Origin: Scleropages formosus
Taxonomy: Eukaryota > Chordata > Actinopteri > Osteoglossiformes > Osteoglossidae
Direction of reading: 5' to 3'
NCBI RefSeq assembly: GCF_900964775.1
Contig: NC_041829.1
Location: 10,084,863-10,148,862, forward strand
Length of the DNA stretch: 64,000 bases
Each line of letters opens with the position of its first letter. Position 1 is the first letter of the stretch. Below the pieces are notes generated by a model. That model saw nothing but the letters and a program-made list of their open reading frames with translations. It ran no database searches and was not told the DNA's origin. Positions 24,051 through 36,064 of this stretch are shown here, one piece after another. The position numbers were made by a program, and so were the translations under genes.

Positions 24051-25720
24051 AACAGCGCTATTTCAGGAGTGTTACACAGCGCTGCCCTTTGCTCCATTTC
24101 TGCCCAGTTCTCACACACACACACACACACACGCACACACACGAGTCATGTCTCGAAAGCATGTTTCAAACAGCAGGTGTGTTCGGCCCAGCGTGTCCGT
24201 TTCCGGCATCAGTTTCGATATTATTTCGATATTTCTCTGAATGAAGAATTGCCCGGCGTCTGCCTTCAGGGTAGTTGTACCCCCTTTTTTTACCACAGTC
24301 TTCCTCAGGCCTGTGTGTGTTTGTGTGCGTTTCTCCTTGTCCTCCACATGTGAAGTATCATCATCATCCTTATCTCACTGACAGACACGTGTCATCATCC
24401 CTCATCCATGTTTGGGTGGATCGCCATGGCAACCAGCCATCGTCTCTTTGACGGACGCCTCTGCCCAGTGTGAACACGAGCGTCATGACGATGATGGCGA
24501 TAGCTGTGCATACCACACACACACACGTGCTACAGCCAAGTCAGTGTGAGGTGGTGGAAGCTTATTTATCGCTGACTGTTGTACCCTGACACAGCAGCAC
24601 ACTCACTCCTAACTGAGCTGTGCAAACAGGGCTCTCTCTCCCTGCTGAGGGGTGGACTTTCGAACCCAGAGCAGTTTGTACGCTCACACTGAGCATTAAC
24701 ATGCTGCTCTACGTGTGTCCACCTCGGGTGTGTGTGTGTGTGTGTGTTATCCAGTACAGAAGTATTCTGACCTCCAGATACCCCCCTGCCCTCTCTGCCA
24801 CCGATGTTCCGGTAGTGACCCAACAACCAGCCTTGTGACGGGACTTTTCCCATCTGGTTTTCGTTAGCAAACCGCTGTCCTTGCGGTGTGTCCCCTGGCG
24901 GTGACCCCTGACCCCTGCCTCTTGACCCTGTTACCTTCCAAGAGCCACGGCACACAAACGATAAGCATTCAAGATACAAGAACTAAAAGCTGCTTTTAGT
25001 GACAGGAAGGATGCAGGAAGGATGTTATGAGTTCTAGGCCCCCCTCCAGCATGTCACAGGTTCGACACACATCGCCACTGGGCTGCATGTTGAGCAACAT
25101 GACCTCACGTGCCACTGTTAATTACAGCGATTCGAAGGAGGAAAGGGGCCGCTGCACCCATTATGAGACTAACACCAGGTTGTTATGAGGTCCAATCCCC
25201 TCGGTTAATCTCTTGTTTCCCTGTTTCAGTGTGAGTGGAGGATAACCAAGGGGTGGTTCAGGGTACGTGGGAAATGCAACTCCGGTTTACACGATAGCAT
25301 AGCCGTTTCTCATGCCTTCGACCCCAAAGCAGGCCACGCTTCCTAGTCCTCGCACCCGTGGCATGTTGCCCTACCCCGCCCCACCCTGTGCCACCCGCAA
25401 CAATGAAACTCAGGGAGACGCGAGAAGCGCTGAAGACAAAGGAAATAAACCCCACACTTGTGGTAACCCCCCCCCCGCCGGCTCCCCTACTGTGAGCGGG
25501 ACAGGAAGCGGACCCTGGGGACATTTCTGTCGAGGGAGTGTGTATCAGGATGCCACACTGAATGACGGGAAGTGTGTGTTGTCTCCACGGACCTCTGTGG
25601 GGGGTGGGGGTGTGGTGATTGCTGGCAGCTGCGTGCCCTTCACCGAAGGCCCTCGTTGCCGTGGTAACATCAGTCGGCTCTGCATTCCCACGTTGGGCTC
25701 CCACTGGTCCTGGGTCCCGG

Positions 25721-25763
<43 letters not shown>

Positions 25764-27170
25764 ACATGTGTGTATATATAGAGCTCTGAACACACTACTG
25801 TACTGCATGTCATTTATGCACATGCAGACACACGCACACCCACTGGGGCACAGGGGCTAAAGCCAGTGCGTCACAACTCCTAAGCTGCTTGGTGGGTGTG
25901 GGGTTCGAGTCCAGCTCACTGCGAGTGGAGTTTGCACCCCACCCCCCCGCCAGACATGCAGAGGCAAACCACTGAGGTTGTTCGCTTTCCATGGAAACCG
26001 TTGGAGTGTTCACTTTGAGTGGAACTTGACTCGATGACCCCTCCGTCCACACACACACACTTCATCGCGATAATCAGTTATGAGATTCTCTCTGAGCGCA
26101 TTAACAGCTGCATCATGATGCACGTGGGCTGCTGAAGACGGGTCTCTTCCCCCAGATGTCTGTCTCTGGAGACACGTCTCTGTAAAGGACAACTGTAGGG
26201 CTCTCAGCGACTCGTTACCAAGACGATGAGAGACAAGGGGTGGAGCTTCCCACCTGTTTGTTACGGTCGCTAAGAAGAGCTGTCGTGTTCAAAGACAAAG
26301 GCCTTCAACTTCTTGTCGTGTTGCAGACAGGGATTGGGGACGCGCCCCAACAACCCCTCGTTCTCCAGAACCTACTGTTCTTTACATCATCCATCCATCC
26401 ATCCATCCATCCATCCATCAATTTGTTATCAATAACCTCTTGTCCCATGTGGGGTCCTGGTGGTCCAGAGCATACCCTGGAATCACAGGGAGTGAGGCAG
26501 AGTCCACCATGGACTGGACCCTGAACAGGACACTAGTCCAACACATAAACCAGTTTATAGACATGGAATTATTATGTGTAATCCCGGAAGTGCTGTACTC
26601 TTCAGGTGAGCCACCAGCCTCCTTTTACCACCTTTTACCTCCTTTTACACTTATTTTTTTTTACCCAATTTCTGTCTCTGTTTATTTTCTCACGGGACTC
26701 GAGTTATTTAAGTCCGGATTTTATTTTAGACACAGATTTCCATTTTTTCCTTCGCCCCATCAGCCTTCGCGTCGGCTGTCCCGCCTGTCCGGCCCCGGGT
26801 CCCGCGGCAGCTGGCCAATGAGGCGCTTGGTATTTCGGGAAGCTGTAGGACTCCCTCGGGGGCCCCGGCGTCCCTCCCTATCTGCGGGTCCGACAAACGA
26901 GAACCGGGAAGCTGCTGTGGAAACAGGAAGTAGCGGCAGCGTCCGCAGATGGGACACTTCTGAGAAAGCCTCCGCTGGAATGCGGACAGCTGGATCCAGG
27001 TTCGAGAACTCAGAGGGGGGCCATTGTTTCCTCCTTGAGGTCAACACCTTACCGGGACACATGTTGTGACCATTCAGCTTCGCTCAGAATAAATACTAAA
27101 AATAGCAAATATAGCGCATGCATCGCTCATGTAGTCATTTTGGTTTTAATAAGGTATTATTTCAGTTATG

Positions 27171-27392
27171 GGGGGCGCAGTGGTGCAGTGGGTTGGACTG
27201 AGTCCTGCTCTCCAGTGGGTCTAGGGTTCGAGTCCCGCTTGGGGTGCCTTGTGATGGACTGGCGTCCCGTCCTGGGTGTGTCCCTTCCCCCTCCGGCCTT
27301 ACGCCCTGAGTTGCTGGGTTAGGCTCCGGTTCCCCGCGACCCCGTGAGGGACAAGCGGTTCTGATAATGTGTGTGTGTGTGTGTGTGTGTGT
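27171..27392 (+). mobile_element. SINE-B copy 1
   Basis: tRNA-derived SINE: head GTGGTGCAGTGGGTTGGACT (A box), GGGTTCGAGTCCCGC (B box), body GACTGGCGTCCCGTCCTGGG and GGGTTAGGCTCCGGTTCC, then ACAAGCGGTTCTGATAATG running into a (TG)n tail. Confidence 0.9.
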
Positions 27393-27713
27393 ATTTCAGT
27401 TATTTATATTTCACAGGTTTTTGTCTCTCTTACTGCCTATAATTAATTTTATATTTTCTCAAATTGTAAAATTACACTCCCTCCTCAAGTTACGAGCACA
27501 GCATAAAAATACTTCCTTCAAATTTTAAATTATCATTAGGCTGGAACTGCATTAAATCCATCGATCCACTCAAGATTGGGGAGAACGGCATTAAAATTAA
27601 AAGTAATTTCACATGTCTAAAAGTAAAAATAATCTCCACAAATTCCTATTCAGTACTCATTGATGACCGAGTCGTCCCATATACAGGTTTAATGTTCCTC
27701 ATCTTGTTACTGA

Positions 27714-27900
27714 TCAGTGGGGAACAGCAGGTTTGGGGTTCGAGTCCCGCTTGGGGTCCCCTGCAATGGACTGGCGTCCCGTCCTGGGTGCGTCCCCTCC
27801 CCCTCCAGCCTTGCACCCTGCATTGTTGAGCTAGGCTCCGGCTCGCCGCTACGCCGCCTGGGACAAGTGGCTTCAGCTAGTGTGTGTGTGTGTGTGTGTG
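27714..27900 (+). mobile_element. SINE-B copy 2, 5' truncated
   Basis: Begins just before the B box (GGGGTTCGAGTCCCGC) and keeps the body and (TG)n tail. The A box is missing. Confidence 0.85.
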
Positions 27901-28587
27901 AATCAGAAGGTAAATACAGGTAAGTAAAGAAAACAGTTAAAAATAAACTGGGGAAAAAAGCCGGCATCTTCATAAATAACTGTCTCCAGTTTGTAACACA
28001 ACAGGGCGGTGTATTTTTCTACAGCTCGGGTCCCACGAGTCTTTTTTCCACTTACTGCTTGTTCACGCAGTCTATCGAAATTGTGTGAAAGGAGCACTTT
28101 GCACTATTCGGCACGGCAACCGATTGACCGCGAGTGACCGTGGTTGATACCGTGTCTGTTGCCATGACGTTTTGCGTGTCACCGGAGCGCCGCCGCGCAG
28201 TTCACGCACGAGGCCTCGCTTCGCCGCCTGCCCGCCGTCCGCCGCCTGACGCCACCCTCCACATGGACGCTGGCGCCGGGATGATGTGGGATCCCGATTG
28301 TCTAGCCACATGTGAAGGGCAGCGAGCCACGGGCGATGACGTCCCCTGGCCGTGCGTCACCCGCCCGCTGCCGGGACACATGGGTGCCATGTTTCTGCGG
28401 GGGAAAAAACGCACGTTTGGCTGAACGTCTGCCGTACGCGCACTGATTTTCCATAAACAGTAAACACATGTGTTGCTCCGTAATTATGTTTTATAAACCT
28501 TGGATTAAGGCAATGGGATGCAGATGAGGTGCTGCGCCGCACAGAGACTGGCACACACACCCAGCAGAGCACGAGACACAGCCGGGC

Positions 28588-28625
<38 letters not shown>

Positions 28626-29254
28626 GGTTTATTACTTATTCATCATTAATTCTTTTTTATGATCTCTGATTACCACGACTGACCCATTTGTACAGCAGGG
28701 CAATTTTCACTGCACCCATTGATGGTGAGTAGGAGGAGCTTAAGATTGCAAGGCGATGCCTCTAACCAGGACGCCACCTACTGCCCCCGTTTGACATGTC
28801 CACCTCTTCCTGCAGCACGAGACAATTGCGACACGAGCGTTCGGCCTCCTGCTCCCATGAAGCAACACGGACTCGGATGGATCGCTGTGGGAAGCTGCCG
28901 TGACGGACACCTGTTTTACAATAACGGAGTTTCGACACCGTGGGGGGGTGGGGGCGGGGTATCGGTGGTGGAAGGGATTTATTTGCATTGAAAAGTAGGT
29001 GTTGCAAAACTGTTAGTAACAGTTGTGGAGATGGTTACATGCCTTTAGGCTACTGTAGGTGAACAATGAGGGGGAAGACAGAGCGAGGGGTGGAGTCACA
29101 GTGGAGGCGGAGTCACGGTGAGGGGTGGAGTCACTATAACATGCCACCATGCCCATGGTATCTCCATTGTCGAAAGTCATGATTCCTTGTCAGTAGTGGT
29201 GATCCAAACATTTCTAATTGTTCTTGAGGATGGCAATGTATGAAAACAGCCTGC

Positions 29255-29432
29255 ACAAGGGTCATCCCACATAAACTCCAAGGTCCCAGGTTCGAATCCT
29301 CCTTCCTGCTGGAGTACCCTTGATCAAAGTACTCATCCTGGTATGAATGGTTAAATGGGTGTAAGCAGCTTACTGTACAAACCCTACAATGTGAAAGACC
29401 TTGGAGAAAGAATTATTCTTAATTATTAATTA
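29255..29432 (+). repeat. SINE-A copy
   Basis: B-box region CCCAGGTTCGAATCCTCC, then CCTTGATCAAAGTACTCATC and the tail GACCTTGGAGAAAGAATTAT. Confidence 0.75.
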
Positions 29433-30359
29433 TTTTCTGGCCTCATATCCAAAGGCTGCCGGTTTGCGAAAGAGGGAGAGGAAGAGCCGTCGAACCCTTG
29501 GGTGAAGTGCCGAACACTGGGAAACAACGTCTGCCAAAGTAAAGCGGATAAATGAAGTTCCCGTAAAGACGGAGGGCTGAAGTGCTGAGTCAGCATCACC
29601 TGCAGCATCTCCTCATCCACACCTGGATGAGCATCACTGCCTGGTAGAGCAACTGGCCACGCCTCCCTGCCCATCCGTCCATATCTCAGGGCTGCTGTGC
29701 TCTGGACCGACTAGCTCCGGGTTTGACTCCGTAGGGGATCGGGGGGCGCTGTGACAGAGTCCCCAGGAGGCAGTGCGGTTGCGTCCAGCTGCGGCCGCCT
29801 CATTCCCACACTGCGGGGGGGGGGGGGAAGCAGTAGGCAGTAGGCTTCAGGCAGTTAATCCCCAGCTGGCCAAAGATCTCTTCTAATGGCCCAGGTGTGA
29901 ACAGCTGGTCATTCTAGGGGGCTTTGTGTTGAGGACCCCTCCTCTACCACCCCCACCCCCCCAACCCCCCAAGATCCCCAACAATAGAAGCAGCTCAAAT
30001 AGGAGGCTCATTAAGGCGATCACTATTCTCACATAAAGCACCAGCAGGACAAAACAGAGCAGTCAGTGGGTGTCAGTGTTCAAAAAACGGGTCTACACTA
30101 TTTACTGAGGGCAATTCGATGGCAATATGTCAGAGAGCAGTGACACCGGTCGGCACAGTGATCGCTCGACCTCGAGTGACTTGTACTGCATGGAAGGACA
30201 CAACTATTTGCTATAAGCCCCTCGGGCTCGAACCCAGAAGGAGCGGAGCCGGAGAACCAGAGCCAATCCCAGACACACAAAGTGCGCACATGTGTGTCCC
30301 GGCAACATTCTGAGCTGCTTAAACGTGATGTGATTAGTGGATGATTCACATGTACATTT

Positions 30360-30470
30360 TTTTACTGTACCAAATCAGGGTAAGTACCTTGCTCAAAGGC
30401 ACTACAGTAGGAGGTGGGATTCAAACCTTCGCCCACGTCCTAACCGCAGTCTGCTCACCTGCATACAGGT
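30360..30470 (-). repeat. SINE-A head, reverse orientation
   Basis: Minus-strand copy: GGTAAGTACCTTGCTCAAAG and GGTGGGATTCAAACC (complement of the B box). The tail half is missing. Confidence 0.65.
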
Positions 30471-32763
30471 GCTGGGAAGGTTACCTGAGTTGGAGGAGGA
30501 GGGGCCTCGCTGACTGATACCCAGGTGACTCAGCTGTTGTGGGAACGCAGCAAGTGGCCCCAGCAGATGCATGTGGTTCAGGGGTTACGCAACATTTCTA
30601 CAGAATTCCCAGAGGACCTAAAAGCACACGTGATGACACGTCACGGATGAGTCACATATGAAAACAGGCACATGGCATGATGTGCAGAGTAAACAGACGG
30701 GAGACTGGAGTAAATAGCGCCGTAAATGTGGTGCACGTGAAGCATCAGCGAGAACATAAACTCGGGAAGTTTGTGTACGTGTTCAGAGCGGCAGGTGGCG
30801 CAGCGGTTAGAGCCGTCACCTTGCAGCTGGTTTCAGATAAAATAATGAAATGTCCTTGGATGAGGAAAGAAGTATACGTTTCTACCCCGTGCAATGATGT
30901 CGCAGAACTGGATTTTGAACGGAAGGTTATGGGATCCAGACCCAAGAGGGGCCTTCGTATCATATTCTTAAAAGAGCTCGTTCTCCTTAAAAATGGATTA
31001 TGCAATATTTTACACCAAATAAATATTCAGAAGAAATAATACCTGTGGCAGTATGAGCAGAACATGCGTAATATTATCTATCCATGCGCTGTCAATGAAC
31101 CCTTGTCCCAGTCGGGGGTCTGGCGCCTACGCTGGATTCATAGGGCGTGAGGCAGAGTACTTTGTGGATGCCAGTCCATTGCAGGACGTATAATAATACA
31201 TGGCTGCGCGGCCCCTTAATCTTCCCCCAGCCCGAACAGGGTGGAGCTGGGTTCGGGGGTGGCCAAGGAAACAACACATGGTTGCCTGCTCACGACTGTC
31301 CGCTGCAGACCCTCAGAGTGAAAAGCCGCTCCTGCCATCTGGGAGCAGGATGGGCAGCAGCAGTGAAAGACTGAAGTTAACGGCCAACTTCAATAAATGC
31401 TAAAAAAGCGGGAGGGGAGGGGAGAGGAGGAAAGGGGCGCCGAAGCATGTGGACCCGGGTGAGAGCTCAGATAGACTCCTGTCAGCTCATTGTTTGTTCC
31501 AACTCCACTTCAAACACTCAGCATCTGTCCAATAGACCTTTGTGAAGATGGGAACCAAGAGTACACACTTGGGGAGCCAGGGGTGGGGGCTCCCTTCTGT
31601 CAGCTAAAATCAGGAGCTAATATGTTTCCCTGCGCCCCCCCGCAGGCCCCATTCTCCGCGTGTCCTCGTCTCGATGGGCCGCTGAGCCCATGAAGAGCGG
31701 CCAGCTGCGCGGGTCATTGTCCGTGTCCTCAGGAAGCGCTCGGCGCTTTCGCAGCTCAACAAAGGCTGGAGAGGGGGTCGAGGGGAGGGCCCAGACACTG
31801 CGGCTCCAGCCCTGCTTGCTCCCACAATCCTCACTCGAAGCTGCCATTGTTCTGGCCACACCCCCTTGGCTCATTCACAGATCTGACCACGCCCCCTGTA
31901 CTCCCCCAGTGCTCAGGCCACGCCCACCAGGTCCAGCTCCCTCAGTCCTGTGCTGGGGGGCAACGGGGGTGAGATTATGGTAAAAACTATGTCCTTTTTC
32001 GATTTTCTGTCACATGCTGTCCTAAAGCATTTGTCCTCCCAAGTACATCATACATCCGGGACACTTTCAGTACATGAGATTGGTTTCCAAATTACCAGCA
32101 GCCTCTACTTTCTTTGGACAAATTTACCGAATATGTTCAGTTGCTTGGTTAATGATTTTCTGTTAAATTACTTTCTGCATTTTTTTGTTTACATCTTAAG
32201 CAAAGTTATGGGTATGGATTTCAAGTGGTAGTGGTTTTATAGCAGAAGACAGATTTTTCACTCCATATTATTTCAAATCTGAATCTCTTAAAAAATTCTT
32301 TAAAAATCTTTTATGTCTGAACTGCATTTTGTAATTGCACAATATGCAAAAAAAAAAAAAAAAAAAAATGAATTCTGTGTCCTCAACTTGAAAAGTTGAA
32401 ACTTCAGTGCCCTTAAGTCAAAACATTCAGTCATCAACTATTACGTGCATCCATTTCAGATATCTTACATATAGATCCAGTGTGTGTTTTTGATGTTTTT
32501 AAAATGTGTGGAGTCGACCCGAGCGGGACCATCTATCTATCCTATAGAGAGAGCGAGAGAGAGTTACCCAGATTTATTTCTCTTTCTCTCAATCTCGGCG
32601 ACAATGAACGGTCGGTTGCAGGTGCGCGCGGCTCTAATCTCATCCCGTCTCTGAAGGTGATAAATATACGCGAGGGTCATTCCTGCGTCCGGCTCGCGCT
32701 CCGTTCTCAGGCTCTCGGGTGCCTCGCAGGTGAATGGGGAGCGCGAGCCTCTCGTCTGCGGTG

Positions 32764-32860
32764 TCCATGGCGACCGCCCGCGCGGCGCCAGGCTGACAGC
32801 CGCCGGGGGATCGCGTGAATGGGTGACGTCACGGGCCTGGCGCCCGCCAGTCTGCTCCGG
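32764..32860 (+). promoter_or_regulatory. id1: id1 upstream BMP-responsive enhancer (BRE)
   Basis: About 1.1 kb upstream of the id1 ATG. In order: CATGGCGACCGCCCGCGCGG, a first GGCGCC (32784-32789) followed by AGGCTGACAGCC, then ATGGGTGACGTCA holding a full TGACGTCA (32824-32831), then GGCGCC-N5-GTCTG at 32839-32854. From memory, the mouse Id1 BMP-responsive region has the same parts in the same order (GGCGCCAGCCTGACAG, GGTGACGTCAC, then GGCGTC-N5-GTCTG). GGCGCC binds SMAD1/5 MH1 domains, and the GTCT element binds SMAD4. The function is inferred from this match. Confidence 0.88.
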
Positions 32861-32928
32861 CGTGTTTGGACAATCTGGGAAGGGGGGGGGGAGCGCACAG
32901 AGAGAGCACGTGAGCGATAGAGAAACAC

Positions 32929-32957
32929 TGTGTGTGCGCGCGCGCGCGCGCGTGTGT
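32929..32957 (+). repeat. (TG)n(CG)n(TG)n alternating purine-pyrimidine tract
   Basis: Uninterrupted alternating TG/CG run about 75 bp downstream of the upstream BRE. It is the classic sequence type for left-handed DNA. Confidence 0.9.
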
Positions 32958-33483
32958 CTCTAGGCCGTTTCAAGGGAGCGCGAGACGGCGCTCCAGTGTG
33001 AAAATATTTAGTTTGAGGAATAAAGACCCGCAGGAGTCTTGCGGACATGAGAAGTTCACACAACCCTGACACACACTCACACACACACACACTGCGGATT
33101 CTGCCGCACTCAGGGTAACTCGCCACGTAACAATTCCAGCGCACGAACCACACAGTAAAATATCGCTCAGCAAGCAGCTGAAATCGTAAGAACAAAATGT
33201 GCCATTTTTGTGTCATATTTAGACTGTTTCGTCCCAAACACACGTCAACTGGACGGAGAAAAACTAAAAGGCTATTTATAAATAAATATTCTATTGTGTG
33301 ACGAAATATTTGAAATTGTCCTGTCGCACATTTCTGTTCAGACACACGAGTAACACACAATAATTAATGCGAACTTTTCACTTTTGTTCCGCTGCTCTTT
33401 CACGCTGACAGTGAAATGTGCCAGGCGCGTTATATCTAAATGCTGCAATTTAAAAGCTATTCATCCAGAGTAATTGCAATAGA

Positions 33484-33518
33484 CCCCCCCCCCCCGCGCA
33501 ACCCCCAACCCCCAACCC
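33484..33518 (+). repeat. C-rich tract in id1 5' region
   Basis: C-run of 12 followed by two CCCCC runs and a CCC separated by AA spacers, about 430 bp upstream of the id1 ATG. It has G-quadruplex potential on the minus strand. Confidence 0.75.
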
Positions 33519-33679
33519 GGCCCGCCCTAAACCTCCGGCTCGAGGCGATCTCCACACCTGCGGAGTCCCCGCGCGACGGACAGCTGCGTTCCCACAAATC
33601 GCTCATAAAAAAACACACATTTGCTTCCATTTGCAACACCATCGCTAACGGATTGTAAATGTTGATAAGCAGCCCGGCG

Positions 33680-33936
33680 CGCTCATTGGTGCAGTCCGAA
33701 CAGGGACCCGCCCTTCTCCGCGCAGTCGCAGGCTTTCCATTGGCTCCGCACGACATCACTAACGTCTGCCGGCCACGCCCACAAATCCTGGCAACATAAA
33801 GCTGACACAAGCAGCGACTCGAAGCAAACTGTCAATAGGAGTAAAACGGGAGGTGCTGAGAAACCCGCTCTTCGAAATAGTCATCGCACATTTCTTTCTG
33901 TTCTTCCCTGGAAGATCTATTCCACCAAAATCCAGG
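33680..33936 (+). promoter_or_regulatory. id1: id1 proximal promoter and 5'UTR
   Basis: Two inverted CCAAT boxes (ATTGG at 33685-33689 and 33739-33743), a CCACGCCCAC GC-box-like sequence near 33773-33782, and a TATA-like CATAAAG at 33795-33801. This places transcription start near 33825-33830 and gives a 5'UTR of about 110 bp. Confidence 0.65.
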
Positions 33937-34470
33937 ATGAAGGTTGTAGGATCTACCTGCACGCTGAAGAGCAAGGTGGGAACCGAAGAAGTGATGCGGT
34001 GCCTTTCAGACCAAAGCATGACCATCTCCAAGTGCAAAATGCCGCTGCTGGATGAGCAGATGAGCGTCTTCCTCCAAGACATGAACAGCTGCTACAGCAA
34101 GCTCAAGGAGCTGGTGCCCACGCTGCCCACAAACAAGAAGGCGAGCAAGGTGGAGATCCTGCAGCATGTCATTGACTACATCTGGGACCTCCAGGTGGAG
34201 CTGGATGAGCCGGACATGAGCCATCAGCAAGGCGCAACCGGTGGGCTCCTCAACCGCTCCCCCCTTACAGCTCTCAATACGGAGTTATCAAGCATCACCG
34301 TAGAGGTAAGCATCATGCACGCTTGCAGTGAAATGGCCTTGATGTGTCGTACGTTGAACCCAAAGCATAACAGTAACTGACGTCCTCCGTTCTCTCCTCA
34401 GAATGGGTGCTCCAACGACAGAATCCTGTGCCGCTATCTGGAGGACCAGATTATCGCAAAAGAGCAGTGA
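33937..34470 (+). CDS. id1: Inhibitor of DNA binding 1 (HLH, lacks basic region)
   Basis: Dominant-negative HLH protein that dimerises with E proteins (and so blocks class II bHLH factors) in the nucleus. It is a direct BMP/SMAD target. Exons 33937-34305 and 34402-34470 (phase 0 junction) give 145 aa. It begins MKVVGSTCTLKSK. The HLH is at about residues 48-90: LQDMNSCYSKLKELVPTLP, then the loop NKKASKVEI and helix 2 LQHVIDYIWDLQVEL. No basic DNA-binding stretch precedes the HLH. The C-terminal exon encodes DRILCRYLEDQIIAKEQ. The start is chosen as the conserved MKV; an in-frame upstream ATG at 33853 has no family support. HM13-ID1 adjacency matches human 20q11.21. Confidence 0.97.
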
Positions 34471-34830
34471 TGGTGACCCTCAAAACAAGGTCATCTTGAA
34501 TCAGGCTGTGGGTCCTTCTAAGCATTCTGCAGTGGTGGAGGGACTTGTACAAGACCCGCTAGAGACTTAAGAGGACCTGAACCCTGGTGTTTGACTGCCA
34601 CCAGGTCTGGAGGGACTAGAGCCCACAGCAAACTGGACTTTCTCCAGCAGAAACACTCACCACATCAGTCACCTCGCTGGTGTTGGACTCTATGAGAAAA
34701 ACCCTGTTGTGTTTTAGCTCTCCATGTATATTTTTGTATTTTCTTAACTGTACACGTAGAAGAGATTTTATGCATTTTGCAAAAAATGTCAAGTTCTCAG
34801 ATTGCTGAGTTTCAATTGTATTGTATATTA
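34471..34830 (+). other. id1: id1 3'UTR (end uncertain)
   Basis: AT-rich 3' sequence with TATATTTTTGTATTTTC, typical of an unstable immediate-early-type mRNA. No canonical AATAAA lies nearby; the first is at 35551-35556. Confidence 0.4.
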
Positions 34831-36007
34831 CAATGCTATCGAATGTTGGTCATATTGGTTTTGTCTATAATGTACCTTCCATGTTTCTTAAAATAAGACA
34901 AATATTTTGGGGAAGAAAGGGTGACAGTTTGTATTTTTTTTCCCTCCATTTTATTGGGGGGAGGAGAGTTTCTTCCTGACAGAGAAAAGCGGTGCTGAAA
35001 TTGAACTCTGAGTTGAGTTCCCCAGAACCACGTGACCAAGCCACACACCTCTGTTTCATGGGTTAAGGGAAGCAGTGTGTTAGATGACAGATGTTGTTTT
35101 AGGCCCCTGTGAAGAGGATCAGAGCCCCAAGCCAAGCTTTTGAACATCATCGCACCATAGGTACTGCAGATCTTGTAATGGTTCGAGACCCGGATTTGTG
35201 GCTGGTGAGGGCTAGAACACAGCTATTTAAATTCAGTAGGAATAAGTAAACTTGCTCTATGAATAATTACAAAAATGTATACAAAGCAGGAGGGTGGGCT
35301 CTGACCTGTGAAACACTGAAGGAGACCCCTGACACATATCTGAGTGCCCCAACAGCCCAAACCGATTATGAGGTAAATGTCAGTTTATTGTATTCCAGTT
35401 GGAAGGGGGATGTGTAATACCCCCGGAGAGTTACTGTTTCGTAACCCTGGTGTCCTCAGCACATCTTTCCTGGAGGTCAGTTTCCAGCTCCGTCCCGGAG
35501 ATACCAGTACTTGGAGAGAAAACAATGTATTGAGCGGTTTGCTGTATGCGAATAAATCTGAGCTGGGAACTAAAAGATAAAACACATAATTTTTTCATAC
35601 ATGAACATATCGTGTTACTAAGTGCTTCTGCCACGAGATTACGTATCCAGCAATGAGTACTGTTACACATTATATATGGCCTACATTGTTCCACACTATA
35701 TGTAGGTTATGTTATATACATACATTGTGTACAGTTTACACTGTACAAGTAGCTATATTGTTATACATTATATACAGATTATATTTTTAAACACAGTAAG
35801 GGCCATATTGTCATACAATACATTACCCTATACTGTTACAAATGACACCGCCTGTAGTGTTACAGGTTTCCTATACAGGCTATTGTGTAATGCTATATAT
35901 ACAGATGTCTATGATGTTTCAGATTATACATACTAGGTCGTGTTGTAACAATCTATATTTGCACACGCACGTGCAAAGGCATTTTCAGTTTGCCTTTTAT
36001 CCGTGTG

Positions 36008-36057
<50 letters not shown>

Positions 36058-36064
36058 ACAAAGG

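Larger units (their letters stand above)
19561..32700. other. hm13-id1 intergenic region
   Basis: About 13 kb without a recognisable gene. It holds SINE-A copies (21245-21405, 23400-23592, 29255-29432, 30360-30470), SINE-B copies (27171-27392, 27714-27900), CA/TG microsatellites (23591-23622, 23772-23832, 24115-24142, 25729-25762, 28590-28624), a (CATC)n run (26390-26418), and GC-rich islands at about 23830-24050, 26755-27000, 28130-28430 and 31630-31870. Open reading frames here are short and have codons typical of chance ORFs in GC-rich or simple-repeat DNA. Confidence 0.7.

Noticed and set aside
23591-24142. Alternating CACACG-type repeats as a CRISPR-like array
   Set aside because: Simple-sequence repeats without unique spacers, in a vertebrate genome.
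23660-24142. Proline-rich ORF across the GC island as a gene
   Set aside because: Composition follows the G/C runs and repeats. No domain or splice context.
29040-29130. Repeated GGTGGAGTCAC as an AP-1 array
   Set aside because: Three short imperfect repeats lacking the full TGAGTCA core. More likely local duplication.
33853-33936. In-frame N-terminal extension of id1 from an upstream ATG
   Set aside because: The added sequence is hydrophobic 5'UTR-like translation with no family counterpart. The conserved Id1 start MKV lies at 33937.
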